Of a stretch of 64,000 nt of DNA, positions 23,460 through 34,319 are shown one piece after another; position 1 is the stretch's first letter; the number at the start of each line of letters is the position of its first letter. Origin of the DNA: Platerodrilus igneus (Eukaryota > Arthropoda > Insecta > Coleoptera > Lycidae); contig JARFIW010000139.1 in assembly GCA_036346225.1 (NCBI GenBank), positions 496,001 to 560,000 of the forward strand, in the 5' to 3' direction. The position numbers and the translations under genes were made by a program. The notes below the pieces were generated by a model. It was not told the DNA's origin. It ran no database searches and was given only the letters and a program-made list of their open reading frames with translations.

Positions 23460-23626
23460 GTGCTATGCATTGTAATAATGAAGTTTCAGCTCATGAAATT
23501 ACTAAAAGCGACCTTCACCAATTAACTGATGAACAAATTAAAGCACTTATTCCAGTTTTGGGGCATCGATTACAATTTTTGAGACACTTATAGAATTTCA
23601 AAGAAAATGCCTTGATTATAAGCTTG
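23460..23626 (+). pseudogene. SAM-domain gene fragment, exon 2
   Basis: Follows an acceptor 'cttgtag' (23453-23459). Joined in phase to exon 1 it gives EITKSDLHQLTDEQIKALIP and then VLGHRLQFLRHL, the C-terminal helices of a SAM domain ('L..LT...I..LIP..G.RL.F...L'). A stop follows at 23592-23594 (TAG). Another frame past it reads LIEFQRKCLDYKL, a plausible continuation that would need a 1-nt shift. The exon ends at a possible donor g|gtaggt. Either a pseudogene or a sequence error. SAM domains of this kind occur in both host proteins and insect transposons. Confidence 0.55.
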
Positions 23627-23673
23627 GTAGGTTGAAAGTGTTATGGTAATTTTAATAAACGTGTTTATTTTAG

Positions 23674-23782
23674 GAAAACGACACTGAATTTGAAAGTAAA
23701 TTTGCAACTTCGAGCGATACTGACATTTCTTTGGTTTCTACAGTTACTGGGCCGTGGAACAAGTTGATGTTGTACGTGTAGT
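23674..23782 (+). pseudogene. Possible exon 3 of the SAM fragment
   Basis: After acceptor 'tttattttag' the frame reads ENDTEFESKFATSSDTDISL and on to a stop (23780-23782), an acidic Ser/Thr-rich stretch. It is in phase with the exon 2 frame that contains the stop, not with the LIEFQRK frame, so the gene model is internally inconsistent. Confidence 0.35.
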
Positions 23783-23837
23783 AATTGCATTTGGTGTGCA
23801 ACTATTGAACATAATATCCCAAATTTTCCTTTGTTAC

Positions 23838-23930
23838 AAGCTTAAGGTCATGGTGCCACAACCATCTACTTCTGTTGAAATAAGCTAAAGGTAATGGTTG
23901 CCATAACCATCTACTTCTGTTGAAATAAAG
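23838..23930. repeat. Tandem duplication of about 45-48 bp
   Basis: 'aagcttaaggtcatggtgcc' followed by 'acaaccatctacttctgttgaaat' recurs directly as a slightly diverged copy from 23883. It lies just 3' of the possible exon 3. Confidence 0.8.
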
Positions 23931-24811
23931 ACAATTCTAAATTCAATTTAACATTTTTATATTCTAGAAACAATGGTATTGATTTGTTACTTCGACATAA
24001 GTGCTTTGTTAAGTGGAACACATTTAACTGTTTGTATGAGTAAACATTATTTAGAGTCAAATATAAACACAATTTATTGCAAGAATAGTCTAATCTTATT
24101 GCTACACACAGACTTATCTTGGAAATCAACTTCAGTCTTTACTTGAGCTTCAACCATACTCTATTCTTAACTTGAGAAAATGCTCAGCTTAAATGCTAAG
24201 TGTAGGTAGTACTTACAACCAATACTAGTTTGTGTTGAGGCTATTTAAACACAGTATTGTGTTGAATCGAGATGCTTCATGTTTAATATAGACTAGATTT
24301 TTCTCTGTGTATTACTCAGGCGCTAAATAACGTGAGTGCATTTTACAGTATTTACACGCTGTTCCATATTGAATTTGGTACTTACGATTTTTTTTTGTCT
24401 TAAATAATAATGTGTCAGGTGACCAAAGTCTACACTTAATTGCAAACGCGATATCCACACAGAAGGTGATTGGCCACTGCATTCGAACGGAACATCGAGA
24501 CTTTCTAGCTTCATACAGAAGTAATTGACATTTAACAAGGGGTGCACTAAAAGTCAGTATAAATGCACAAAAAGAACCTTCTGGAAACTAATTTAAATAA
24601 AATGAGAAACTTGTGCTTTGTACTTTGAGCTTTCGAGGACATTGGATTAAATATACAAGATCGCGTTTTGCAGGGACTAATCAGTTAAAAATTGGAAGTA
24701 TTGATCAGAATACAACTTATGGAATTATGATATGACATAAATTAGTGTTAACATATTGTTGAAATAAATACACCAATGTGATATAAATTATTGGTGTTAG
24801 TGTGTGACATA

Positions 24812-26097
24812 CTACATCACTCAATAAGTCCGTAGGATGATACATAGATGGCGTTGCTATGTAATAATCCATATGATTTGTAGGAAGTACTAACCTTAAA
24901 AAGATATCTGTCAAAATTTCATGACAATCCGACGATTAGTTTACAAGTTACAGAGGTTCAAGTGACGATACTTTTGAGTTTTTCAAAAAAATGAATTCCA
25001 AGCAATTTCGCGTGTTGATTTATCATTGCTTTTTGATGGGTAAAAATACCATCGCAGCCAAAGCATGGCTTGATAAGTGTTATCCGGGCTCTGCTCCATC
25101 GAGGCAAACGGTGGAGAAGTGGTTTGCTGATTTTAAACGTGGCCGTACAGACACTGACGATGCTGAACGCTCTGGAAGGCCAATTGAGGTGGTTACACCG
25201 GAAAACATCAAAAGTCCACCGAATCGTTTTGGAAAACAGAAAAGTAAAATTGCGTGAGATAGCTGACACCTTGAAGATATCAGAAGGCAGTGTGCACACT
25301 ATTTTGCATGAACATTTGTCCATGAGAAAGCTGTTCTCAAAGTGGGTGCCGCGTTTGCTCACAGTGGACCAAAACAACAACGTGTCGATGATTCTGAGAG
25401 CTGTTTGGAGCTGTTCAACCGGAATAAAAGGACTTTTGCGTCGGTATGTGACAATGGATGAAACATGGATCCACCACCACCCTCCAGAGTCTAATCGGCA
25501 GTCAGCTGAGTGGACTGCAGCCGGAGAACCACGTCCAAAGCGGCCAAAACCGCAAAAGTCGGCTGGTAAGGTTTTGGCGTCTGTATTTTGGGATGCGCAC
25601 GGAATTTTGTACATCGACTATCTTGAGAAAGGAAGAAGAATCAACAGCGAATACTACATGGCATTATTAGTGCGTTTGAAGGAAGAAATTGCCAAAAACG
25701 GCCACACATGAAGAAGAAAAAATTCTCTTTCACCAAGACAATGCACCGTGTCACAAGTCGATCGCAACGATGGCCAAATTGCACCAATTGGGCTTCGAAT
25801 TGCTTCCGCACCCACCGTATTCTCCAGATTTGGCCCCCAGCGACTACTACCTGTTCGCAGACCTGAAAAAAATTCTCGCCGGAAAAAAATTTGGCTCGGA
25901 TGAAGAGGTGATCGCTGAAACTGAAGCTTATTTTGAGGCCAAAGACGAATTGTTTTACAAAAAAGGTATCGAAATGCTAGAACGGCGTTGGACTGATTGT
26001 ATCACTCTTGAAGGAATGTATGTTGATGAATAAAATCGAATTTCGCCAAAAAAATGTGTTTTTCTTAGTTATCCTACGGACTTATTGAGTGATGTGT
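24812..26097 (+). mobile_element. mariner element, irritans-like subfamily, 1286 bp
   Basis: TIRs of about 27 bp ('acatcactcaataagtccgt' onward), with two mismatches at the tips. TA duplications lie at 24810-24811 and 26098-26099. Full mariner length, with one plus-strand transposase now carrying several frameshifts. The uninterrupted target sequence survives in the inverted paralogous arm at about 35881-35892 ('taatttatgtca'), so both element ends are fixed by comparison within this window. Confidence 0.95.
24991..26033 (+). pseudogene. mariner transposase (D,D34D), frameshifted
   Basis: ATG at 24991 begins MNSKQFRVLIYHCFLMGKNT, the start typical of the mariner group that includes Himar1. 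The paired HTH region follows to about residue 115. Catalytic blocks: VTMDETWIHHH (25449), LFHQDNAPCHKS (25728) and PPYSPDLAPSDYYLF (25810). Exactly 34 residues separate the last two Asp, which identifies mariner. All three catalytic Asp are present, but frameshifts near 25215, 25380, 25435 and 25695 break the frame. Length and stop (26033) match an intact transposase of about 345 residues. It is a cut-and-paste enzyme that would have acted in the nucleus on the flanking TIRs. Confidence 0.95.
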
Positions 26098-26718
26098 TAT
26101 ATTAACTGTTGCTGCAAAAAAAGTTTCATTACAATAAGTTCCTTTGATGCATCGCTCGTATATAGAGCTTAGCAGCTTGCTACATAGAATTGTTTTATTA
26201 AATTTGGAAAATCCTATCGTGATCGAGAAGGAATGCAGAAACTTGCATATAGACCGAAAACATTAAACGTGAAAGTTCATTAATTTTCAACTAACTTATA
26301 AATGTTGATGAATGCAGAATCGAAATGCTTCATCTTCTAATTGAATTTTACTGTTCAATACAGTATGAAATAATTCAGAATAATTAGAACGAAAACTACC
26401 TTTTACTGTCTCGCTAATTGCGTTACTGATTTTGTCTATAGAATACAGTTATAGAATTATCGCTGCTCTTGTTTTAACTCCATTTCTAGTAATTATCTGT
26501 GTAATGTATATGTTAATTGTTGTTTGCGTTATTTGTATGAAGCTGCATACTAGATCGATAATAACTCGTTAATATACTACAGCTAGCTAATATAATTATG
26601 ATAAACTAAATTTAACTAAACGTCAGTGTAACGCGGCCTTGAGAGCTACTATAGTCCATTCGCTTTAACTTTAGGATGACGTCAAATGCAGTAGTAAAGT
26701 GTTGGCAACTGTATACAA

Positions 26719-27523
26719 CTAATAACTTAGAATTGCGCATGCATTACAAATACTGTTTTCAAATAATCTTGGATAGGTTCTTATAAATTCGTATAATATG
26801 ACACCGATATCACTATTACTGTATTTGCTTTTAATTATATCATGTGCGAGATTCTGTAAGACATCATTCCTATCATATCTTTCCATTGCTACATCTAACA
26901 GAAACAGATCCATATTAGGAGTACCGTTTTCTGTTAGTTCTATTAAAGTATTAGCGTTGTTGAGAACGATCTAAGATACCCCTTAAAAGTGCTCTAAAGT
27001 TCGTTTGATAAATAACATATAATTCTCATCAAATGTCACCATCTTCACTAAACAATTCTTATTTAAATAAAAACGCAAGTTGTCGAATTTGCATATCTGA
27101 TTTCGCATGCCAACTTCCATAGTGCGTATAATGTACGGAAGATTTGATATAAACTTCCTAAATACGTTGAGGAATACATCAAGTACGGTCTGCGAAATGA
27201 TCTCAACAAATCTCAAAATTATTTTATAATCGTCGAACGGGTTCATGCCTACAATTATGATTTTGGAAGAAGATTTTGTTATGGTGCATAGTTTTTCAAA
27301 TAGCAACTTGGCTCGCTCTAATTGAATTGTGGCGTTTATACATTCTTTAAGCGCTGCGGTCGACTGGTTTTCCAAATTTTTAATTTGTTCCCACTCATTG
27401 TCTGTAATTTTTAGTTCTTCCTGGAAATAAACCATCTCGATGTGCTTCTCGTTGTGTTTTTTTATGGCGTCACATCCAGTAAAAACGCTTCACACGGATT
27501 GCATGCGATACTTAAGATGTTCA
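26719..27523 (-). pseudogene. C2H2 zinc-finger protein remnant, family unknown
   Basis: Minus strand. ATG at 27523 gives MNILSIACNPCEAFLLDVT. After a 1-nt frameshift near 27465 the frame continues IKKHNEKHIEMVYFQEELK, so C-x2-C and H-x3-H of a C2H2 finger are split by the shift. The rest (to 26983) is charged and probably helical (ITDNEWEQIKNLENQ, then CINATIQLERAKLLFEKL). Two stops at 26961-26985 separate a same-frame tail ending at 26719 (MDLFLLDVAMERYDRNDVLQ...). I do not recognise the family. A hAT-type origin was considered because of the 'DNEW..I..L' stretch, but no hAT core or C-terminal motif is present. It lies just inside the left inverted-repeat arm. Confidence 0.5.
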
Positions 27524-28224
27524 TTCTAGAAAAAATTAATGATTAACAGTTTTTTAATTATGTAACATGTAAATATTAATTTCTTCTACGTTTGCAGGTT
27601 AAAATTCAAATTAAGACTTACTGTTTTTTGTCGATAGCCCTCACGGAATTTTTAAAGACGGAATATTCTGTAACACTATTAATTACACTTTGAACGACTT
27701 TACGTTTTACAAAAATAAACTTAAAATGAACTTTTGGTATCATTTCCCCGTATTTATGTACATACAGGAAGTATGAGTATAATTTGTCCTTACATTCTCA
27801 AATTATAAAATGCGTATTTCTGTATATTAACTAGAATTGTGAAAAGCACTTTTATTAAATTAATAGTCAGACGTTATTGACAAAACAATGCAAGGCTGAT
27901 GATCATACATTTCACTAAATTTATTTAAAAAATACGTCTTATTTTGAACTACATTTAAAATATATTATCGAACTCTTTTCTAGCCCATCGTGGAGAATTA
28001 ATATATATTTTACCTTTTGGTGTAATTATTTGAATGTGGATGCGCTAATTAAAAATTTTAACAATTCTACATATTAATAAATCTTTTTTTAGTTTTACTC
28101 TGTTATTGAGTTAAATCTAAATAAAAATGCAGGTTACACGATGGGTTTATCTCAAAAGATAAGCAATACTGTTTAGAAATAGATTAAAGGTAAACCCCAT
28201 ATGCTTTGTAAAAGGTTGATCTGT
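27524..28224. other. AT-rich non-coding stretch
   Basis: No gene or structured repeat recognised upstream of the zinc-finger remnant. It could hold its promoter, but nothing specific is visible. Confidence 0.35.
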
Positions 28225-28380
28225 AAATCACTAAGGGGTCGTTTAATTTGAAAAAATTCCGAAGGATTTGAGAACCTGGGGAAAAACACAATAATAATTG
28301 ATATCTTACACGACGGAGTTATATTAAAAATACTGCTAAGAGTAATTTTTTATAAAAAATTCTTAAAAGGGTGTTGGTGG
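28225..28380 (+). repeat. Dispersed repeat of the polB segment, copy 1
   Basis: Diverged copy of a sequence seen again at 30205-30300, 31130-31265, 31315-31360 and 31440-31560. Shared parts: 'aggggt.g.tttaattt', 'gaaaaaattcc..a..attt', 'ataattgatatc' and 'ataaaaaattcttaaaa.g'. All copies found lie between 28.2 and 31.6 kb. Confidence 0.5.
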
Positions 28381-28573
28381 TTAAATACAAACAGGTAAAA
28401 CCTACTATAAAACAATTATAAGCGTCACTTTTCCAGTCAAGACTTGCATATAACGCCAATTAACATAATAAGGAGCTGCGCACGCTCGACCATCGGCATA
28501 AAAGGTGAGGGAGCCATGTTCCAGTGCATTAGTTGTCAAAGTATCGTTGAGTTGATCAAATTACAAGTTAGAG

Positions 28574-29394
28574 ATGGATTTTTCTTGTGTTGACGTTACA
28601 AGTGATGTGCGAGTACCACAATTAAATATCAATCAATTGGTTGGTAAGACAACCTATAGGTTAGGCTAATTTCCATCAAATTCTCACCACCATATAATAG
28701 AAGTTGGTTTTGATTTATATGGTGGTATTCAACCTGTCATCGAAGTTATTTGCTGTAGTGTTATGTGTGCAGATTCTGCGATATCATTCTCATACTTCGA
28801 TTGGAAGAAATTGTGTACTTTTCAAGTGGAATTTCAAATTCACCAATTTGCTCAAGACTCAAAACAAGTCAGATTAAATGGTTTGACTACTGGAGCCTAC
28901 GTTGTTGATACACAATTGGATCAAGATTTCAAATTGCAGCTGACCACAGCATTTAATAAAAGTATATGGCTATTGAACAATTTAGAAAACAAGAAAATTG
29001 ATATAATATGGAAATTACGAAAGATCGGAATGTTATTGTGCTATCTGCGTACGAGTGCGTCAAGCTATTAAATTTGCGAGAATTAATCTGTTTTAAAATG
29101 GCTGAGTTGAGGTGTAGAAACTTTCCAGAATTTTACAAACAATTTGTAGGTGGTATAAAAAATGTATGTGGAAATACGACGGACAAAGAAAGGGTTCAAA
29201 TGTTATTAGAGGAAGAGAGTCGTGCTCTGTCTAAAAATTGCAGCAATTTAAATTACTTGACAGTGTTGGAAATTATTAAATGTTACCCCATTCAAGACTT
29301 AGACGATGCGACTGTGAGGCAATCGCTTGCGCAAATGTTTAGAGATTTGGCTATTCCAGATTTGCCAGGCTCTGGTTACCACAGCGGTTTATAG
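28574..29394 (+). pseudogene. Unknown protein of about 270 residues, recently disabled
   Basis: ATG at 28574 (MDFSCVDVTSDVRVPQLNIN). One in-frame TAA at 28667, then the same frame continues (IIEVGFDLYGGIQPVIEVIC, ISFSYFDWKKLCTFQVEFQ, LNGLTTGAYVVDTQLDQDF). A 1-nt shift near 29020 moves to the last frame (LSAYECVKLLNLRELICFKM, then NYLTVLEIIKCYPIQDLDDA) ending at TAG 29392. Only two lesions in about 820 bp and strongly coding-like composition make it one of the best-kept frames here. No signal peptide or membrane segment. AATAAA lies about 45 bp past the stop. Position beside a polB fragment and inside the 1-kb inverted repeats suggests it belongs to the same virus-like element. Function unknown. 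Confidence 0.6.
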
Positions 29395-30204
29395 ATGTTA
29401 TCAATACATGTATATATTTTATTAAAAACATAATATTTCTTAATAAAGTGTGTGTTTACTTATTTGTATCGCCAACATTAGCAAAAATTATTAATAGACG
29501 TATTAAACTATCTTGTTTTTTATTCTTAGGTTTAAAGTGGTGTAACCGATAACTGCATTCCTTTTAGCGTCACCAAATATGTGGTTAATAGTATGCAAAG
29601 TTAAACTGGAATTTTTTCTAAATGAGCAGTAAGGACGACGGCAATTTTTGATTCCGGTAAATACAATTAATCACCTTGTAGGAATATTCGAGTTTCATTC
29701 CAAATAATTTACAAAACTGACCTCGTCATGTATTTAAAACAAATTAGACTTTACACTAATTAACTTGCAAATGAGATACAACTTTCGCTCGATGAATCAT
29801 TTGGAAACTAAACAAATTATAATACCAAAAATATTACGTAGAAGTTAATTATTTTACTGGTAACTATCCTGTAGCCAATAGCATGATATAAAACGTTTAG
29901 TGTTTTATTGAGTTTTTTTTTCAAAGGTTTAAATTGATTTACAAAAACATAAATTGATGTTTAAGGTATTGAAAAATATCTATGTATATTTTATTGTCTT
30001 TAGCGTTTATAAGAGTTGATATTATTTTGAAAAAGTACTAGAATTATAATCCGCGCATTTAAAAAATTTCAGCGGTTTTAGATTTTTCGGGAAATGGTCG
30101 GTTAAAGCATATGTCTTGGCTAGCAAAAAAAAAGGTTTTAAAGATGGGGTTAAATATAGATGGGCAAAAATTAGAGGTTTGTGTCTTTAAAAGGCGTTAG
30201 TTTG
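29395..30204. other. AT-rich stretch between the unknown pseudogene and polB
   Basis: A minus-strand stretch near 29560-29660 can be read as a short Cys- and basic-rich peptide (KNCRRPYCSFRKN...), but it is too short to assign. Otherwise nothing recognisable. Confidence 0.3.
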
Positions 30205-30300
30205 TAAGGGGTGGTTCTATTTAAAATCTATTTCCAGATTTGCATTTCCTAGAAAAATCTAATATTAGTTGATACCAAACAAGATACATTTCTCTTAAAA
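30205..30300 (+). repeat. Dispersed repeat of the polB segment, copy 2
   Basis: 'gtaaggggtggttctattt' and 'aaaatctaatattagttgat' match the copies at 31130-31360 and 31440-31560. It lies immediately 5' of the polB fragment. Confidence 0.6.
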
Positions 30301-30344
30301 GAGTGACTACTCCACGGATAATAACCACAATATACCGCTTGTCA

Positions 30345-30776
30345 ACAAAAACATTGTAGGGAGATTTAAAGACGAATTTGATGGGGGTTTAGTATTAGAA
30401 TTTGTTGTTAGTAGGGCTAAGTCCTACTGTATTGTAAGCGAGAAAGACACGATTAAAAATATTAAACGGGTCTCACGAAGCGTAGTTAAGAATATTAATG
30501 TAAATAGCTTTAAGGACATTTTACATAATAATTATGGTGCCCTTATGCATAGCCTGGTGTGTATTCGAAGTCATAAACACCAGCTTTATACAGCTAATCA
30601 ACAAAATTAGTTTGTCGGGCGAGGATGACAAAAGGTACGTCATCCCTAATAGTACAGAAACCTACGCATGGGGGCATAAAAACATAGGATCGTTACTTAT
30701 ATATGTATATATTTTATTGTGTATGTATATAGTAGCATGTAACTTAGTTATAAGACATACCCACCTCCCCCATCCT
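30345..30776 (+). pseudogene. Protein-primed DNA polymerase B, C-terminal fragment
   Basis: The frame from about 30345 reads GRFKDEFDGGLVLEFVVSRA, then KSYCIV, a K..KRVSRSVVKN stretch and IRSHKHQLYTANQQN, to a stop at 30608-30610. A 1-nt shift near 30600 moves to the frame holding DDKRY and, 13 residues on, AWGH, with a stop by 30776. This order (FKDE, KSY, K-G/R-V-S, HxLYT, DDKRY, T-x-A-x-GH) is the C-terminus of the polB of Polinton/Maverick elements, adintovirus-like elements and bidnaviruses. The exonuclease and palm motifs are absent, so only about 110 residues remain. It is an old, non-functional copy. The source element cannot be told from the C-terminus alone. Confidence 0.75.
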
Positions 30777-31129
30777 TAATAATCCTTTCGCTCCCGACGG
30801 CATGTGTTAACCTCCAAGCGGTGTCACTGGACGGTACAACATATTGTTAGATTAACGACAATATGTCTTATTGACCGACTTTGATTGACCTATTTTTTTA
30901 AACACATTAATCTCTTTTTTGTTACAGGTTACGTTCAGCTGCTTGGATTCGGCTACATGAAAAAATAAAATAATGTTATACTTTGCAATGTAAAAATTGC
31001 GTTCTATTAGTTTATTAAACTGTAAATTGAGTAAATAAATTATTAAAGTCTTGTGTGTTTAATTTCTTTGTGTTAATACCTCATTTGGTTAAAAAATTCT
31101 AGATGTTATAACGGAGAGGTGATTGGAAA

Positions 31130-31560
31130 TCGCTGCTGGTAAAAAATTCTTAAAATGAGGGTAGCTCCCTGGGAGATGGTACAATCTGAAAAATTCCTAA
31201 AAATTTGGATAGCTGAGAAAAGTCTGATATTAATTGATACCAAACAAGGTACATTTATCTCGTGGGTGGAAATGTGGAGAAAGATTTATCTCGCAAAGGG
31301 TATGTGTGTAAAACGGTAAGGGGTGGTCCTATTTTAAATCTGTTTACAGATTCGCATTCTGCGTAAAATTTTAGACTGATTTGATGTATCACATGGCTAA
31401 AAAATTTTATAAGGACGGTCAGAAATCGTTGCAGGTAAAAAATTTAAAATGAGGGTAGCTCTTTGGGGGATGATGCTATCTAAAAAATTCGTAGAAATTC
31501 GGGTAGCTGAGAAAAATCTAATATTAATTGACACTAAACAAAATAAATTTATCTCCAAAG
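31130..31560 (+). repeat. Dispersed repeat of the polB segment, copies 3-5 (tandem)
   Basis: Direct copies: 'taaaaaatt...aaaatgagggtagctc' at 31140 and 31436; 'tagctgagaaaa.tctaatattaattga' at 31211 and 31505; 'gtaaggggtggtcctatttt' at 31315. Period about 300 bp. Single copies also lie at 28225 and 30205. Confidence 0.7.
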
Positions 31561-31569
31561 ATGAAATGG

Positions 31570-32672
31570 CTAGCCGAAGAAAACTATTTGGTCCAGAATG
31601 TGTGAAGAAATGTGGATGCTGGAAGAAATCTGGTTACAGGATTCTGGATTTTACCCTACTCACAAAGAAAAAAATGTTGAAGATGTGTTGATAGAAATTG
31701 AAGTGTGGATATCAGGGGATGGTCATTACTTACCGGAATTATTTGCCAAATATGCTACCTACTCTATTGTGGACCCCAAAACAAAAAATTCGGAATTTTG
31801 AATTACTTCAAAGACGAAAGTTGAAAGGGATTTTGAAAAAGCAGCATGTGACAAAGGGTTACCCCAATTTACTAAAGAATTGCACGCAAAGTTTTTTCTC
31901 TCTGATAAGACATCACGACGTGGGTGTTCTTCTAATTAAGTTTATATAAATCCACCACGAGTTTGATGTGTGACACCTTACGAAGGGTTTAGTGGATAAA
32001 CTTACTGCAGCCGAAACATATCTAAAATTATATTTTAATGGAAATCATTTATGGTGGGCATCCGAAACATGCGAACAAAATGAGGATTCAGTAGTAAAGA
32101 AATTTACTTCTCTTTCGAACCGTATACGTATCATTCATAAATAGACAAATATGGAATGCAAGAGAGTTGCGAACATCGGAACTTAACAAACTCTGAAAGA
32201 GGAAAAAGTAAATGGATTCGTGTAGGGTCAGAGGATTTTCAAGTTCTACACTCTACAGTTATGGACAGGACTTTTTAAACGATTCTAAACATGCAGACTA
32301 TTATTGCCACACGAATAGTTTAGAACATTATCATAATGTTAGACTAACATATGTGGTCAAAAGAATTCATTTCTCTCTTTGAGAGATTTTTAGCTATCAC
32401 AGATAATAATTATGACGTCGGTAGAAGTACTGTGAGAGGTGAAGTGCAGTTTCCAAAGTCCTGAAAACAATGGAATTATAAAAATAAATATCAAAAGGAA
32501 TCAAAAAATTGGAGAACAGAACTGTTAGATAGAGTTTTACACTGTGAAAATTACAACACGTTGACGGATCCTGAAGCTGAATATAATATACGTATACGTA
32601 AAACTATTTATAATGTAAAGGAACCATCTTTACAAAAGGCCAAACAAATGCATTTATTTAAGTTTTTCTAAT
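31570..32672 (+). pseudogene. Heavily decayed coding remnant, possibly transposase-like
   Basis: Several short frames with coding-like composition follow one another on the plus strand: LIEIEVWISGDGHYLPELFA (31700), TAAETYLKLYFNGNHLWWAS (32005) and NSLEHYHNVRLTYVVKRIHF (32320), with a last frame ending TTTTTCTAA at 32670 before AATAAA. The 'N-S-L-E-x-Y-H' string resembles a motif in some MULE/FLYWCH-associated transposases, but this is weak. They may not all derive from one gene. Confidence 0.35.
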
Positions 32673-33299
32673 CAAATAAATAAAATATTTTAATTTAAAA
32701 TTTTTAATAATTCTATACTACGTATTGTAAAGTGTGTTTTTAGTTTATATTATGCTATTTTTTTAACTGAACATTATATTAGGATTTAGTAACATTAATT
32801 TTCTGCAAAAGCCTCATGGGACCCACATATACGCCGTTTGGTTCAGGAAACTTTTCTGAAACTTTTTTCACAATGCAGCTAGGAACTGTTATTCTGTTAC
32901 GTCGTCCAGTTGAATCTAAGATAGAAGCATCCCATAGGTTAAATGACGCCATAATCTATTGGACGTAAGTAGGTATTTATTTTTCACTTCCTAAGTTTTA
33001 GATTGCCAAATAATTTCATGTCTCCTAATGTTTAAAGTGTCAATATTCAGAACTATGTAGCTAAAGAATTGTGAAAAATTATTTTCGCTTCTTATGTTAC
33101 CGATTTTGAAATATTCGTGGCAGTAAGTGAATTCTACAATGTGCACAACGACACCAAATTATATTATGCTACCAAACAGAATTTATCACGTGCTGTTCCA
33201 ATTAAAAATGTTATTCGGGCTTAATGACCAATATTTCTGCCATACTGTATTTCAGTTCATAGCCGAAAGCCATTATTAGACTGAAACATATACATTACA
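32673..33299. other. AT-rich non-coding stretch
   Basis: No gene or repeat was recognised between the decayed coding remnant and the LINE fragment. Confidence 0.35.
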
Positions 33300-34310
33300 A
33301 TACATGGATGTATTGTTTCCTATTCTGGGCTAAGCAACACATTTCCCTAAAATTCTCACAGTGTATATCTCTATATGTGTGCAATAGTCAAATTTAGGTC
33401 TACATCTACCTCTGTTTCTTCCTTTCTCTGCTTCTAATATATTCCACACTACTCCTTCATACCTTACAACATGTCCTAACAATCTATCTCTACTATTTTT
33501 CTGTTTTCCACATATTTTTCTTCCCCTACCATTTCTAATACCCCTTTGTTTTTAACTTTGTCTGTCTATGATTTCTTCATCATACGATCGTAGCAGCACA
33601 TTTCACGCTTCTTATCTGTTTTCTGTTTGATTCTATAATTGTCCAGGTTACACAGCCGCACAGTGCTGCGCTCCACACATATGCTTTTCACAATCTTTCC
33701 CTTGTTTCTATGTTTGTTGTCTTTGAACAACGTAATTGTATTTTTTTGTTAAATGCAGAACGGCCTTGTGCTAATCTTTGCACTTTTCCCATCTTGCGTT
33801 ATTTGACTTCCTAAGTAGCAGAAGTCCTGAACCTCAAGTAAAGCCTTGTTTCGTATTTGTATACTGATTTTTTATTTATTTTCCCCTCCTTTAAATACCA
33901 GCACTATAGTTTTATTTTTGTTGACTTTAATACCATACCGCTAAATTAGTACTGTTTCCATTTCATTACAGCTGCTAACTCTTTCTCTTTAGGAGCCAAT
34001 ACCGTTATATCGTCTGCAAATCTGAGCATATCCACCGTTTGTGTCTGCATAATAATTCCAAATTTTTTCAGTATTTGACAGTATTTTTTCTGGATATAGA
34101 AGTTAAAAATTAATTGAGATAGCGCACATCCCTGTCTCATCACTTAACTAATATTTACTTCTCTATGTTCCTGCTCTAATTCTATTACCGCTATTTGCTC
34201 TTTGTATAAGCTATATACTATCCCTCTATCCCTAAAGCTCATACCTATCGTTTGCGTATTTTGAACATTTTTTCTCACTTTACATCGTTGAATGCTTTTT
34301 CCGGATCTGT
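33300..34310 (-). pseudogene. LINE reverse-transcriptase fragment (copy 4)
   Basis: Same non-LTR retrotransposon as copies 1-3. On the minus strand the RT palm is recognisable at 33946-34143: MRQGCALSQLIFNFYI followed by MLRFADDITVLAPKEKEL, with the catalytic FADD box intact. Upstream, RGIVYSLYKEQIAVIELEQE lies at 34170-34230. Downstream, the C-terminal tail is riddled with stops. A 5'-truncated, inactive copy inside the 1-kb inverted repeats, probably a later insertion. Confidence 0.85.
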
Positions 34311-34319
34311 TTTACATAA

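Larger units (their letters stand above)
22517..24312. mobile_element. Possible TIR-bounded element carrying SAM-domain exons
   Basis: The left end 'tacacagaaagaaatctaaactatatt' (22517) is roughly mirrored by 'atatagactagatttttctctgtgta' ending near 24312, a terminal match of about 25 bp with mismatches. The interior has 'ttgaatcaa'-type motifs like those in the 9936-11628 element and also the SAM-domain exons. The element call rests on one short TIR pair and is tentative. Confidence 0.4.
24498..26743 (+). repeat. Left arm of a 1-kb inverted repeat (split by mariner)
   Basis: 24498-24809 plus 26100-26743 form a sequence of about 950 bp whose inverted copy is 35222-36196. Shared blocks include 'agcttcatacagaagtaatt', 'cagttaaaaattgg.agtattgatcag', 'cgaaatgcttc' and 'ggatgacgtcaaatg'. 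A mariner at 24812-26097 interrupts only this arm. The arms enclose 8.5 kb with polB-type and other virus-like remnants and could be the terminal repeats of one large element. Confidence 0.85.

Noticed and set aside
26983..27435. hAT transposase identity for the zinc-finger remnant
   Set aside because: Only a short 'DNEW..I..L' stretch fits. The hAT catalytic and C-terminal dimerisation motifs are not seen.
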